DNA from: Glycomyces algeriensis
GTDB taxonomy: Bacteria; Actinomycetota; Actinomycetes; Mycobacteriales; Micromonosporaceae
NCBI RefSeq assembly: GCF_027622855.1
Contig: NZ_JAPZVR010000025.1
Coordinates: forward strand, 1 to 52,172
Length of the DNA stretch: 52,172 nt
Direction: 5' to 3'
Position 1 is the stretch's first letter. Every line of letters begins with the position of its first letter. The translations under genes and the position numbers were made by a program. Under the pieces are notes generated by a model. That model ran no database searches. It was not told where the DNA came from and was given only the letters and a program-made list of their open reading frames with translations. Of this stretch, positions 25,615 to 34,352 are shown piece by piece.

Positions 25615-26325
25615 TCAGGTCAAGGGCCCCTTGAGGACCGCGAGCGCGGCGTTGCGATCGCCGCTCCACTGGAACACGTCGTCGGCCGGAGTTCGCCTGC
25701 CGCGCAGCAGGAGCAGGAGATCGCCCGCGGTGCCCGCGATGTCCGCCACCGGTTCGCCCGGGCCGAAGACCCACCAGTCGCCGGTGTCGCTCGCCTCCAG
25801 GCGGATGCACACGTCCGGCGGCCAGGCCTTGCCGCGCCCGATCTGCCTGGGCGCCAGCACATCGAAGACCTCGGAGATCCCCTCGCACGCCAGGTCGGCG
25901 TCGAGCGGGCCCGCTTCGCCAAGGGCCCGTTCGGCATCCCACCGGTGCAGCATCATCGCGACCGAACGCGACCGCTGCCAGTACCCGGCGGTCGGCGGCG
26001 TGTAGTACCCCCACGCGGGCGCGGCCGGGTCGATGTCGAGCGACATGAGCAGCACCTCGCCGGTGCCGTCGACCCAGCGGGTGAGCTCGTACGGGTCCTC
26101 GGGGACCTTCGGCGGGTCCTCGTCGGGCGGATCGGTCCGGCCGTCCCAGTCGGTGACGGCCGCGGCGGCGAACAGGTTCGCCGTGCCCACGTGCGCGGCG
26201 AGCTCGGCGAGGGTCCGCTCCTCGTCCCCGTGCTCGATCGGCGCGTCCAGGTCACCGCCGGCCAGGCAGGCGCCGAACGCGTCGAGCTCGCGCCGGAAAT
26301 GGCGGAGAAACGACGCAGTATCCAT
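25615..26325 (-). CDS. Maleylpyruvate isomerase family (mycothiol-dependent, DinB-like) protein
   Basis: 236 residues. The N-terminal part (about 1-150) has the actinobacterial MDMPI/DinB-like pattern: a helical bundle starting DTASFLRHFRRELDAFGACL, then RTLAELAAHVGTANLF and a later MMLHRWDAE; the histidines (AAHVG, LHRWD) are the usual metal ligands. The C-terminal part (WWVFGPGEPVADIAGTAGDLLLLLRGR..) is the associated MDMPI_C domain. Members are mycothiol-linked or of unknown substrate; true maleylpyruvate isomerase activity is not implied. The gene appears monocistronic. Confidence 0.8.
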   Translation of the reverse strand: MDTASFLRHFRRELDAFGACLAGGDLDAPIEHGDEERTLAELAAHVGTANLFAAAAVTDWDGRTDPPDEDPPKVPEDPYELTRWVDGTGEVLLMSLDIDPAAPAWGYYTPPTAGYWQRSRSVAMMLHRWDAERALGEAGPLDADLACEGISEVFDVLAPRQIGRGKAWPPDVCIRLEASDTGDWWVFGPGEPVADIAGTAGDLLLLLRGRRTPADDVFQWSGDRNAALAVLKGPLT

Positions 26326-26478
26326 GCTCCCAAGCCTATCCGCGAGTGTGACCCGGCGCTCCCTCCAGGTCCCCCGGGTTCAAATCAGATCGCGATCACC
26401 TTGCGGCGGAACAGGGACGGCAGGTGAAACGGGGCGGTGCGGAGGGCGAATGTCGCACCCATCGCGGATGATCGGGGC

Positions 26479-26988
26479 ATGATCCACGCATCCGCCGCAC
26501 CCGATCCGGTCATGGAGGCCATCGGCCGGGCCGTCATGGAGGGCCAGAACGGCGACCTCGCCGCCGCCCGGGCGCGGCTGGCCGAGCTCTGGGCCCGGAT
26601 CGGCGTCAGCGGCGACCCGCTGCACCGGTGCACGCTCGCCCACTCCATGGCCGACCTCTACGACGACCCCGCGCAGGCCCTCGCCTGGGACGTGCGCGCG
26701 CTCGACGCCGCCGACGCCGCCACGGACGAGCGCGTGCAGGCGCACCACGCCGGGCTCGAGCTCGCGGGCTTCTACCCGTCCCTGCACCTCAACCTCGCCG
26801 ACGACTACCGCCGCCTGGCCTCCTTCGAGGCCGCGCAGGCCCACATCGACGCCGCCGAGAAGGCCGTCCCGGCGCTCCCCGAAGGCCCGTACGGCGACCT
26901 CATCCGCGGCGCCGTCAAGGAAGTCGCGGCGGCGATCGCCGCAAAGGACAGCGCCCCAAGGGCATCGGCCCCCGGCTCCGGAAGCTGA
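26479..26988 (+). CDS. Conserved tetratricopeptide-like protein
   Basis: 169 residues from ATG 26479; an upstream in-frame ATG at 26437 is less likely. The core reads DPLHRCTLAHSMADLYDDPAQALAWDVRALDAAD, then FYPSLHLNLADDYRRLASFEAAQAHIDAAE. These are two to three helical hairpins of TPR character that recur in a conserved actinobacterial family of unknown function. GATGAT lies six bases before the ATG, similar to the purB start, and no Shine-Dalgarno is seen, so it may be leaderless. It is divergent from the MDMPI-like gene. Confidence 0.65.
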   Translation: MIHASAAPDPVMEAIGRAVMEGQNGDLAAARARLAELWARIGVSGDPLHRCTLAHSMADLYDDPAQALAWDVRALDAADAATDERVQAHHAGLELAGFYPSLHLNLADDYRRLASFEAAQAHIDAAEKAVPALPEGPYGDLIRGAVKEVAAAIAAKDSAPRASAPGSGS

Positions 26989-27091
26989 GCCGCGCGCGCC
27001 GAAGCGGCGGCGCAGCAGTGCGGCCGGTACGCGGCGACTGTTCAGAGGCATGGCCGTCCTTCCGCCGCGCCGACGGCATCGGCGCCATCCG

Positions 27092-27682
27092 CTACTTGAG
27101 GTCGGCGGCGGTGGGGACGACGACACCGTAAGCGTCCGCGATGGTGGCCAGGGCGCTGTGGTGGAGCTGCTCGGCGCTCACCTCGGCGACGGCCGTGGCG
27201 AGCGGGCGGCTCGCGCAGGCGTCAGCGACGACCGTGGGGCGGTTGCCGCGCAGGGCGGCGCCCTCCGCGGTGAAGGCCACGCACATGTGGGTCATGAACC
27301 CGATGACGATCACGTCGGTGTTCCCGGCGGCGTCGACGAGGTCGCCGAGTTCGGTGCCCACGAACGAGTTCGGAGCGCCCTTGACCACGACCGCCTCGCC
27401 CTCGGCGGGGGCGACAGACGGGTGGATCGCGCCGATGTCGGCCCTGATGTCGTAGTCGCTGCCCGGGCCGCCGTCGTGCTGCACGTGGATCACGGTGGTT
27501 CCGGCCTCGCGGGCGGCCGCGAGCAGGGCGGCGGCGTTGTCGAGCGCCGGTCCCCAGCCGGTCAGCTCCATGGCGCCGCGCGTGTAGGTGTTCTGGTAGT
27601 CGACGAGGATCAGGGTCGCGTCCGCGAGCGCGGCCGGGGTCTCGTCGGCGCCGCTGAGGGTGCGGATCGTGGCTGAAGGCAT
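27092..27682 (-). CDS. Isochorismatase-family cysteine hydrolase
   Basis: 196 residues from ATG 27682 with AGGAGGA eight bases upstream. The catalytic triad of the family is present: Asp28 (LILVDYQNTY), Lys101 (VVKGAPNSF) and Cys134 (GFMTHMCV). The cis-peptide region and the rest of the Rossmann-like fold look intact. Substrates in this family range from nicotinamide and isochorismate to small amides, so the reaction cannot be fixed. It is divergent from a GlxA-type regulator, a pairing common in actinobacteria, and is probably controlled by it. Confidence 0.85.
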   Translation of the reverse strand: MPSATIRTLSGADETPAALADATLILVDYQNTYTRGAMELTGWGPALDNAAALLAAAREAGTTVIHVQHDGGPGSDYDIRADIGAIHPSVAPAEGEAVVVKGAPNSFVGTELGDLVDAAGNTDVIVIGFMTHMCVAFTAEGAALRGNRPTVVADACASRPLATAVAEVSAEQLHHSALATIADAYGVVVPTAADLK

Positions 27683-27757
27683 GGCGGTGTTCCTCCTGGT
27701 CAGTGTCGTGTCGGGGCCGCCGTAGCGGGCCTGGTCCAACGCTACGGCGATTCGCCG

Positions 27758-27794
27758 ATGTCGGCAATGACAGGTAAGGTGCAGAAACCGACAT
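27758..27794. promoter_or_regulatory. Inverted repeat between the isochorismatase and its regulator
   Basis: ATGTCGG (27758-27764) and CCGACAT (27788-27794) are perfect 7-bp arms 23 bases apart in the divergent promoter region. The size and spacing fit a two-site operator for an AraC-type dimer; no experimental motif is implied. Confidence 0.45.
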
Positions 27795-27817
27795 GCGTTG
27801 CCGACCCTGGAGGAGCC

Positions 27818-28804
27818 GTGAGCCCTGCGAAGCGCCTGGTCGTGGTCGTGCTGTTCGACCGCATCGACCTGCTCGACGTCACCGGACCGCCGGAGGTGTT
27901 CGCGCTGCTCCACCGCGAACTGGGCGCCGACAGCGGCTACGAGGTCGTGCTCGCCGCCGCGACGATGGAGCCCGTGACCACCTCGGCCGGGGTCAGGGTG
28001 CTGCCGGACGCCACGTTCGACGAGGTCGCGCGGCGCTCCATCGACACCCTCATCGTGCCCGGCTCGGTCGAGACGGACGACGCGCAGCGGGTCCGCGCGA
28101 TCGCCGATCCCGTTGCGGTCGAATGGGTCCGGCGGCTGGCCGGGCGCACGCGCCGACTCGCGTCGGTCTGCGTGGGCGCCCACATCCTGGCCGCCGCGGG
28201 CCTGCTCGAAGGCCGCCGCGCGACGACCCACTGGTCGACCGCCGCGCAGCTCGCCGCCGAGCACCCGGAGATCGAGGTCGACGCCGACCCGATCTTCATC
28301 CGCGACGGCGACGTCTGGACCGGCGCGGGGATCACGGCCTGCCTGGACCTCTCGCTGGCGCTGGTCGCGGACGACTTCGGGGAGGCGCTGGCGCTGAAGG
28401 TGGCCCGGCAGCTCGTCATGTTCCTCAAGCGGCCGAGCGGGCAGAGCCAGTTCAGCGTGGCGCTCGCGCCGGTGTCGACGACGCGGCGCGTGGACGTGCT
28501 GCGCCACTTCATCACCCTGCATCTGGCCGAGCCGCTCACGGTGGCCGGGCTGGCCGCCGAGGCGCATGTGAGCGAGCGCCAGCTGACGCGGATCTTCAAG
28601 TCCGAGTTGGGGATGACGCCGCGCGCGTACCTCGAGTCGGCCCGGGTCGAAGCGGCCCGCAACCGGTTGGAGACCTCGGACGACACGCTCGAGCGGGTCG
28701 CCACCGCCTGCGGCTTCGGCACCACGGACACCCTCGTCCGGGCCTTCCGCCGCATCCTCGACACGACCCCGACGGCCTACCGCGACCGCTTCCGCCTCAC
28801 CTGA
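27818..28804 (+). CDS. GlxA-family AraC-type transcriptional regulator
   Basis: 328 residues from GTG 27818, preceded by GGAGGA. The N-terminal DJ-1/PfpI domain (about 1-190) starts RLVVVVLFDRIDLLDVTGPPEV and has LASVCVGAHILAAAGLL around the nucleophile-elbow position. The C-terminal AraC HTH domain (about 225-325) has two helix-turn-helix motifs: LAAEAHVSERQLTRIFKSELG and VATACGFGTTDTLVRAFRR, followed by PTAYRDRF. It is likely an activator or repressor of the divergent isochorismatase. The ligand is unknown. Confidence 0.9.
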   Translation: MSPAKRLVVVVLFDRIDLLDVTGPPEVFALLHRELGADSGYEVVLAAATMEPVTTSAGVRVLPDATFDEVARRSIDTLIVPGSVETDDAQRVRAIADPVAVEWVRRLAGRTRRLASVCVGAHILAAAGLLEGRRATTHWSTAAQLAAEHPEIEVDADPIFIRDGDVWTGAGITACLDLSLALVADDFGEALALKVARQLVMFLKRPSGQSQFSVALAPVSTTRRVDVLRHFITLHLAEPLTVAGLAAEAHVSERQLTRIFKSELGMTPRAYLESARVEAARNRLETSDDTLERVATACGFGTTDTLVRAFRRILDTTPTAYRDRFRLT

Positions 28805-28822
28805 TCCGGGCCCGGACACGCG

Positions 28823-28855
28823 ACCGGCGGACGGGTCCACGACCCGTCCGCCGGT
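28823..28855 (+). terminator. Strong bidirectional terminator
   Basis: ACCGGCGGACGGGT (28823-28836), loop CCACG, and its complement (28842-28855): a 14-bp perfect stem 19 bases after the GlxA-like stop and 31 bases beyond the end of the convergent secreted-protein gene. Confidence 0.85.
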
Positions 28856-28886
28856 GTGCTCGCGAGAGCGTCAGTGCTTGCGGCCC

Positions 28887-29327
28887 TTAGCAGGCCGAGA
28901 CGACGCGGATGCTCTCGATCCAGTCGTTGCGGTCCGGCTCGAGGTCGCTCAGGTTGCGGATGTCGACGCCCGGGCCGAGGCAGAAGTACGCCCCGGTGGC
29001 GCCGTCGTTCGCGTACAGGCGGAGCATCTTGTTCGACTCGTTCGAGATCGAGGAGATCTCGTTGTCGCCGTTCCACCAGTCGATCTCGTAGGTGGAGCCG
29101 ACGCCGCCGACCCGCCAGTTGACCCACTTGTCGCCGCCGTAGCCGGAGTTCTCCCAGCCGCAGACGTAGCCCGAGGCGCAGCCGCCGGCCAGGATCTCGG
29201 CGTCGCCCTCCGTCTCGGCCTGCGCGGAGCCGGCGGTGAGGCCGAGGCCCGCGATCACCGCGACACCCGCCATCGCCGCGCCGGACTTGATGCGGCGCTT
29301 CATCGAAGCGATCTTCTCGCTGCCCAT
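28887..29327 (-). CDS. Secreted peptidase-inhibitor I36-like protein
   Basis: 146 residues from ATG 29327, with GAAAGG seven bases upstream. A clear signal peptide (1-37; KRRIK then a hydrophobic core, cleavage after AQA) precedes a mature domain of about 109 residues. CASGYVCGWENSGYGGDKW is the I36/beta-gamma-crystallin-like signature of Streptomyces inhibitors such as SMPI, and YFCLGPGVDIRNL is its second half. Four mature cysteines probably form two disulfides. It would act outside the cell, possibly as a protease inhibitor; this is family inference. It is monocistronic with its own terminator. Confidence 0.75.
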   Translation of the reverse strand: MGSEKIASMKRRIKSGAAMAGVAVIAGLGLTAGSAQAETEGDAEILAGGCASGYVCGWENSGYGGDKWVNWRVGGVGSTYEIDWWNGDNEISSISNESNKMLRLYANDGATGAYFCLGPGVDIRNLSDLEPDRNDWIESIRVVSAC

Positions 29328-29554
29328 GTGAGTACCTTTCGCCGTGCGGCGCCTTCGCGCCGCGTGCTTCCGAGTTCGACACGGTCGCGACTGGCTCGCC
29401 GTGATCCGCTCGCAGGAAAGACGCATCGAGGCATGACGATGGGTGTCAGCCGTGAACCTCCTCGCTTTCGGCGGGGCGAGACAACCGATTGCGAATTTGC
29501 GTTCTCGCATTACCCGTGCACCGCAGGCGTATTGGAGGGAATCCTAAGAGAACG

Positions 29555-30301
29555 CTAGCGGACGATCCGCAGGCCCGCGAGGCCGCCGTCGACGGCCAGG
29601 CTGGTGCCGGTGAGGGATTTGTTCTGGGGGTCGGCGAGGTAGACGATCGCGGCCGCGACCTCCTCGGGGGAGACGAGCCGGCCGGTCGGCTGGCGGGCCT
29701 CCAGGCGGGCGCGCTCGGCCGCCGGGTCCTCCGCCTGCTCGAGGAGGCGCTGCACCCACGGCGTGTCGGCGGTGCCGGGGCTGACGCAGTTGACGCGGAT
29801 CCCCTCGGCCACATGGTCGGCGGCCATCGCGAGCGTGAGCGAGTGCACCGCGCCCTTCGACGCCGAGTACAGGGCGCGCTTGACCAGGCCCGTGAGGGCG
29901 GCGATCGAGGTCGTGTTCACGATCGCGGGGGCCTTGGAGTCGCGCAGGTGCGGCAGGCACGCGCGCGAGAGGCGGACCATGCCGAGGAGGTTCACGTCGA
30001 GCACCCGGAACCACTGCTTGTCGGAGTTCTCCTCGACGGTGCCCACGGCGCCGATCCCGGCGTTGTTCACCACGATGTCGACGCCCCCGAAGTGCTCCTT
30101 GACGGCGGCGACGGCCAGGCGGACCTGGTTGTCGTCGGACACGTCGCACCGGTGGGACCAGTGGGCGTCGCTCGCGTTGAGGTCGAGCACCGCGACGTTC
30201 GCGCCCTTGGCGGCGAACGCGTCGGCGGCGGCGGCGCCGATCCCGGAGGCGCCTCCGGAGATCACGGCGGTGAGGCCTTCGAAGCCGGTGGTGGTGCTCA
30301 T
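29555..30301 (-). CDS. Short-chain dehydrogenase, probable 2-keto-3-deoxy-L-fuconate dehydrogenase
   Basis: 248 residues from ATG 30301, which shares a base with the upstream stop (TGATG) and has GGAGGAG in the right place. Classical SDR: SGGASGIG (15-22) binds NAD(P), NNAG at 80-83, and the catalytic Ser133, Tyr146 and Lys150 (YSASK). By position after the L-fuconate dehydratase, it should oxidise 2-keto-3-deoxy-L-fuconate to 2,4-diketo-3-deoxy-L-fuconate, the step done by XCC4067 in Xanthomonas. SDR sequence alone would not give this substrate. It is the last gene of the five-gene fucose operon. Confidence 0.85.
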   Translation of the reverse strand: MSTTTGFEGLTAVISGGASGIGAAAADAFAAKGANVAVLDLNASDAHWSHRCDVSDDNQVRLAVAAVKEHFGGVDIVVNNAGIGAVGTVEENSDKQWFRVLDVNLLGMVRLSRACLPHLRDSKAPAIVNTTSIAALTGLVKRALYSASKGAVHSLTLAMAADHVAEGIRVNCVSPGTADTPWVQRLLEQAEDPAAERARLEARQPTGRLVSPEEVAAAIVYLADPQNKSLTGTSLAVDGGLAGLRIVR

Positions 30302-31590
30302 CAGTTGCTCCTCCATTCAGGACCGTTCGGGTAGGCGAACCGGACCAGGCTGTCCCGCTTCATCTCGGCGGAGAAGCCCGGCTCGGTCGGGGCCCGGTAG
30401 CGGCCGTCCACGATCCGGGTGGGTGCGGTGAAGTGCTCGTGCAGGTGGTCCACGTATTCGATCACGCGGTCCTCCATGGTCGCGCTCACCGAGGTGTAGT
30501 CGAACATCGACAGGTGGCAGACCAGTTCGCACAGGCCCACCCCGCCCGCGTGCGGGCACACCGGCACGTCGAACTTCCTGGCCAGCAGCAGGATCGCGAG
30601 GTTCTCGTTGACCCCGGCGACGCGCGCGGCGTCGAGCTGCAGGAAGTCGATCGCCCCGGCCTGGAGGAGCTGCTTGAACATGACCCGGTTGTGGACGTGC
30701 TCGCCGGTCGCGACCTTGATGGGCGCCAGGCGCTCCCGGATCGCGGCGTGGCCGAGCACGTCGTCAGGGCTCGTGGGCTCCTCGATCCACCACGGGTCGA
30801 ACTCGGCGAGGGCCTTCACCCAGTCGACGGCCTGGTCGACGTCCCAGCGCTGGTTCGCGTCGACCGCGATCCGGATGCCGGGCCCGACGGCCGACCGCGC
30901 GGCGGCGAAGCGGCGGCGGTCGTCCTCGAGGTCGGCCCCCACTTTGAGCTTGATCTGCGTGTAGCCGGCGGCGACGGCCTCGCGCGCGAGGCGCACGACC
31001 TTCTCGTCGTCGTAGCCGAGCCAGCCGGGCGAGGTGGTGTACGCCGGGTACCCGTCCCGCTCGACCGCCTCGATCCGCTCGGCCTTGCCCGCTTCGGCCT
31101 CGCGCAGGAACGCAAGGGCCTCTTCGGGAGTGAGGGCGTCGGAGAGGTACCGCCAGTCGACGCAGCCCACGATCTCCTCGGGGCTGAGCCCGGAGAGGTA
31201 CCGCCACAGGGGCAGGCCGGCGCGGCGCGCGGCGAGGTCCCAGGCGGCGTTCACCAGCGCGGCGGCCGCGAGGTGCATGACGCCCTTCTCGGGGCCGAGC
31301 CAGCGGATCTGCGAGTCGTGGGTGAGCCGCTTGTAGAGGTCGCCGAGCGCGGCCGGACCGTCCACATCGGTGCCCACCACGTACTCGCTGAGCGTCTCGA
31401 CGGCGGCGCAGCAGATGTCGTTGCCCCGGCCGATCGTGAACGTGAACCCGTGCCCCTCGTGGCCGTCGTCGGTGTGGAGCACGACGTACGCGGCTGAGTA
31501 GTCGGGGTCGGGGTTCATCGCGTCCGAACCGTCGAGGCTCCGCGAGGTGGGGAAGCGGACGTCGAGGACGTCCACCGCGGTGATCGTCAC
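30301..31590 (-). CDS. L-fuconate dehydratase (enolase superfamily)
   Basis: 429 residues from GTG 31590, overlapping the preceding gene's stop (GTGA). It removes water from L-fuconate to give 2-keto-3-deoxy-L-fuconate. The long form of about 430 residues, [22 protein letters not shown] at the start, and [12 protein letters not shown] near the end with the catalytic histidine are diagnostic of the FucD group. The catalytic lysine is in QIKLKVG; metal ligands are in [19 protein letters not shown] and ATGEHVHN. The specificity call is stronger than for most enolase homologues because the whole pathway surrounds it. Confidence 0.92.
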   Translation of the reverse strand: MTITAVDVLDVRFPTSRSLDGSDAMNPDPDYSAAYVVLHTDDGHEGHGFTFTIGRGNDICCAAVETLSEYVVGTDVDGPAALGDLYKRLTHDSQIRWLGPEKGVMHLAAAALVNAAWDLAARRAGLPLWRYLSGLSPEEIVGCVDWRYLSDALTPEEALAFLREAEAGKAERIEAVERDGYPAYTTSPGWLGYDDEKVVRLAREAVAAGYTQIKLKVGADLEDDRRRFAAARSAVGPGIRIAVDANQRWDVDQAVDWVKALAEFDPWWIEEPTSPDDVLGHAAIRERLAPIKVATGEHVHNRVMFKQLLQAGAIDFLQLDAARVAGVNENLAILLLARKFDVPVCPHAGGVGLCELVCHLSMFDYTSVSATMEDRVIEYVDHLHEHFTAPTRIVDGRYRAPTEPGFSAEMKRDSLVRFAYPNGPEWRSN

Positions 31591-32417
31591 GCCTGGACCG
31601 TCGGGTTCTCGGTGTGCCCCAGGCCTTCGATGCCCACGGACACGACGTCCCCGGCCGCGAGGTAGGGGAAGCGGCCGGAGAGCGCGACGCCCTCGGGGGT
31701 GCCGGTGAGCAGCAGGTCGCCCGGGTCGAAGGCCATGAACTGGGACATGTGGTGGATGATGCGGGCCACCGAGAAGATCATGTCCTTGGAGTTCGAGTCC
31801 TGCCGGATCTCGCCGTTCACCTTGGACCACATGCGCAGTGCCTGCGGGTCGCCGATCTCGTCGGGCGTGACCAGGTACGGGCCGAGCGGGGTGAAGGTGG
31901 GGCAGGCCTTGCCCTTGGAGAACTGGCCGCCGGAGCGCTCGATCTGGAACTCGCGCTCGGAGAGGTCGTTCGCGACGAGGAACCCGGCGATGCAGTCCAG
32001 CGCCGCCTCCTCGGACTCCAGATAGGACGCCCGCTTCTTGAAGACGACCCCGAGTTCGACCTCCCAGTCGGTGCGGGTCGACGCGCGGGGGATCTCGACG
32101 TCGTCGTTCGGGCCGACGATCGTGTTGGGGTGCTTGTAGAACACGACGGGCTCGGCGGGCGGCTCGGCGCCGGACTCGGCGCAGTGCGCGGCGTAGTTCA
32201 TGCCGATGCAGACGATCGCGGAGGGCTTGGCGATCGGCGGGGCGATGCGCTCGCCCGCGATGTCGATCTCCGGGAAGCCCGCGGTGGTGCCGATGCCCCC
32301 GCGCTGCAGGAATTCACCGTCGATGTCGCCGATGGGACCGGAGAGGTCGTAGTACTTGCCGTCCGAGAGTGCCACGGGGGTCTCGTAGCCGGGCCGGCCG
32401 ATGCGCAGGTACTTCAT
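31587..32417 (-). CDS. Fumarylacetoacetate hydrolase family, probable 2,4-diketo-3-deoxy-L-fuconate hydrolase
   Basis: 276 residues. The FAH fold: [14 protein letters not shown] begins the catalytic domain, and Glu119, Glu121 and Asp151 (DWEVELG, LVANDLS) are the expected metal ligands; [14 protein letters not shown] and [11 protein letters not shown] are family signatures. In the Xanthomonas-type pathway this enzyme hydrolyses the diketo acid to pyruvate and L-lactate. Its ATG overlaps the stop of the lactonase gene, and its stop overlaps the dehydratase start. An ureidoglycolate lyase or acylpyruvase role is the alternative but does not fit the operon. Confidence 0.88.
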   Translation of the reverse strand: MKYLRIGRPGYETPVALSDGKYYDLSGPIGDIDGEFLQRGGIGTTAGFPEIDIAGERIAPPIAKPSAIVCIGMNYAAHCAESGAEPPAEPVVFYKHPNTIVGPNDDVEIPRASTRTDWEVELGVVFKKRASYLESEEAALDCIAGFLVANDLSEREFQIERSGGQFSKGKACPTFTPLGPYLVTPDEIGDPQALRMWSKVNGEIRQDSNSKDMIFSVARIIHHMSQFMAFDPGDLLLTGTPEGVALSGRFPYLAAGDVVSVGIEGLGHTENPTVQA

Positions 32418-33262
32418 TGCTCTCCTAGGTGGTAGGTGCGGGCGGCGGTGCCGCCGAAGACGTCGGGGTCGGTGCGCCCCAGCACTTCGGTGAGGGCGTC
32501 CTTGACGCGGGTGTAGGTGGCGGCCAGTTCGCAGACGGGCCAGTCGGAGCCGAACATGAGGCGGTCGGGGCCGAACAGTTCGAGGGCGGCCTGCGTGAAC
32601 GGCCGCAGGTCGGCGGGGGTCCAGTGCCGCCAGTCGGCCTCGGTGACGAGCCCGGAGAGCTTCGCGGTCACGTTGGGCTGCTTGGCGAGCGGGGCCACGG
32701 CCTCGCGCCAGGCCAGGAGGCCGGCGTCGCCGTCGCGCACCTGCGGCTTGCCGAGGTGGTCGAGCACGAACTGCAGTTCGGGCACGGCCGCGGCGGCCTC
32801 GGCGGCGGCCGGGAGCTGGTCGACGCGCACGATCAGGTCGAACGTGGGCACCGTGCCCGCGATCCGCCTGAGCGCGGCGATGACCTCGGGCCGGGCGAGG
32901 AAGTCGGGGTCGGGGCGGCCCTGGACCTGGTCGCGCAGGCCCACGAGGAAGCGCGCGCGGGGGTGGTTCGCGTACCGCGCCAACGTGCCCGCCAGGTGCG
33001 GGTCGAGGAGGTCGATGAAGCCGACGACCCCGGCGATCTCCTCGACGGCCCCGGCGAGGTGCAGGAACTCGATGGTCTCGGAGGGGTGGCCCCAGTCGGC
33101 CTCGACGAGGACGGTGCGGTCGACCCCGGCGGCCTTGAGGTTGGCGCGGAGGTCCGCGACGCCGTAGTCGCGGCGGATCGGCGCCAGCTCGGGGGCGCTG
33201 AGCCAGGGGTAGTCGGCGGTCCAGACGTGGTGGTGGGCGTCGATCACTTGCGGAGCGCTCAT
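32414..33262 (-). CDS. Amidohydrolase 2 family, probable L-fucono-1,5-lactonase
   Basis: 282 residues from ATG 33262, overlapping the aldo/keto reductase stop (ATGA). A TIM-barrel metal hydrolase: DAHHHVW at about 8-14 holds the first metal ligands, LDHLGKPQ and LMFGSDWPVC the later His and Asp. This matches the COG3618 lactonase group that includes L-fuconolactonase of Xanthomonas and Burkholderia. It would open L-fucono-lactone made by the preceding dehydrogenase. Specificity is inferred from the operon. Confidence 0.88.
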   Translation of the reverse strand: MSAPQVIDAHHHVWTADYPWLSAPELAPIRRDYGVADLRANLKAAGVDRTVLVEADWGHPSETIEFLHLAGAVEEIAGVVGFIDLLDPHLAGTLARYANHPRARFLVGLRDQVQGRPDPDFLARPEVIAALRRIAGTVPTFDLIVRVDQLPAAAEAAAAVPELQFVLDHLGKPQVRDGDAGLLAWREAVAPLAKQPNVTAKLSGLVTEADWRHWTPADLRPFTQAALELFGPDRLMFGSDWPVCELAATYTRVKDALTEVLGRTDPDVFGGTAARTYHLGEQ

Positions 33263-34248
33263 GACGGTACGGGTGCCTCCTCGGCCAGGAGCCCGGCTCG
33301 CTTGAGGTCGTGCCACAGCGCGCCGGGAATGGGGTGGGCGTACATGGCGAGGGCGTCGTCGACCTCTGCGGGGGTGCGGGCGCCGACGAGGATCGACGCG
33401 ACGGCGGGATGGGCGGCGGGGAACTGGAGCGCGGCGGCGCGCAGCGGCGTGTCGTGCCGTTCGCAGATCGCGTTGAGCGCTTGGACCCGGGCGAGGAGCC
33501 GCGGGTCGGCCTCGGCGTAGTTGAAGTGCGCGCCGGGCTTCGGGTCCGCGAGGACGCCGGAGTTGAAGACGCCCGCGGCGATCACCGAGACGCCGCGCTC
33601 GGTGCACAGCGGGTAGAGCCGGTCGAGGGCGGACTGGTCGAGCAGGGTGTACCGGCCGGCGATGAGGGCGACGTCGAAGTCCGCCTGCGCGAGGAGGTCG
33701 GCGGCGGCATCGGTCGAGTTCATGCCGATGCCCACGGCGCCGATGCGCCCGGCGGCCTTGAGTTCGGTGAGGGCCTTGTGGGTCCCGGCGAGGGCTTCGG
33801 CCCGGTGGTCGTCGGGGTCGTGGATGAGGCCGATCTCGACTCGTGGGGTGCCGAGGCGCTCGAGGCTGCCGAGGTGGGCGTCGTGCGCGCCGCGGTAGGA
33901 GAAGTCGAAGACGGCGGCCTTGCCGTTGGGCTCGCCCCAGATGTCCCAGGGGCCTTCGTGGTCGACGAGGACGCGGCCCATCTTGGTGGACAGGGTGAAC
34001 GCGTCGCGGTCCCTTCCGGCGAGAGCGCTCCCGAGCCGCTCTTCGGAGAGTCCGGCGCCGTAGTGCGGGGCGGTGTCGAAGTGCCGGATGCCGCCGTCCC
34101 AGGCGGCTTCCACGGTGGCGGCGGCGACGGCGGGGTCGACGGGCGCGAAGAGCCCCGCGAGCGGCGCGCAGCCGAGCCCGACGGCGGTCACGGCGACATC
34201 GGTGCCGCCCAGCGTGTGCGAGGGCAGCGAATGCGAGTCTGCGACCAC
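33259..34248 (-). CDS. Aldo/keto reductase, probable L-fucose dehydrogenase
   Basis: 329 residues, GTG start with GGAGGA close upstream. The AKR barrel has the catalytic tetrad: Asp58 and Tyr63 (FDTAPHYG), Lys89 (STKMGR) and a His in GLIHDPDDH. The D-threo-aldose/L-fucose 1-dehydrogenase group of AKRs carries just these motifs. It should oxidise L-fucose (or D-arabinose) to the lactone with NAD(P)+. It is the first gene of the operon and its start faces the GntR gene across about 100 bases containing the operator. No sugar transporter is encoded in the operon, so uptake must come from elsewhere. Confidence 0.85.
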   Translation of the reverse strand: MVADSHSLPSHTLGGTDVAVTAVGLGCAPLAGLFAPVDPAVAAATVEAAWDGGIRHFDTAPHYGAGLSEERLGSALAGRDRDAFTLSTKMGRVLVDHEGPWDIWGEPNGKAAVFDFSYRGAHDAHLGSLERLGTPRVEIGLIHDPDDHRAEALAGTHKALTELKAAGRIGAVGIGMNSTDAAADLLAQADFDVALIAGRYTLLDQSALDRLYPLCTERGVSVIAAGVFNSGVLADPKPGAHFNYAEADPRLLARVQALNAICERHDTPLRAAALQFPAAHPAVASILVGARTPAEVDDALAMYAHPIPGALWHDLKRAGLLAEEAPVPS

Positions 34249-34318
34249 GGGTCCTCCAACACGGGCATATGGGGTGGTTCAAGAAAACCGCGGAGCAATC
34301 CCCGGCCCTCGAACGCAT

Positions 34319-34339
34319 ATCCTATAGGATATATCCTAT
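34319..34339 (+). promoter_or_regulatory. Palindromic operator between the fucose operon and gntR-lutABC
   Basis: Three alternating half-sites, TATCCTAT / ATAGGATA / TATCCTAT, form two overlapping palindromes (ATCCTATAGGAT and ATAGGATATATCCTAT). The site lies directly against the GGGAG ribosome site of the regulator gene and 71 bases from the aldo/keto reductase start. Such AT-rich dyads are typical FCD-GntR targets; TATCCT and TAGGAT could also serve as -10 elements. The exact 21 bases recur inverted at 15962-15982. Confidence 0.8.
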
Positions 34340-34352
34340 GGGAGAAATACAG

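Noticed and set aside
26380..26400. tRNA-like GGGTTCAAATC word
   Set aside because: No matching T-arm, acceptor or anticodon stem can be formed around it.
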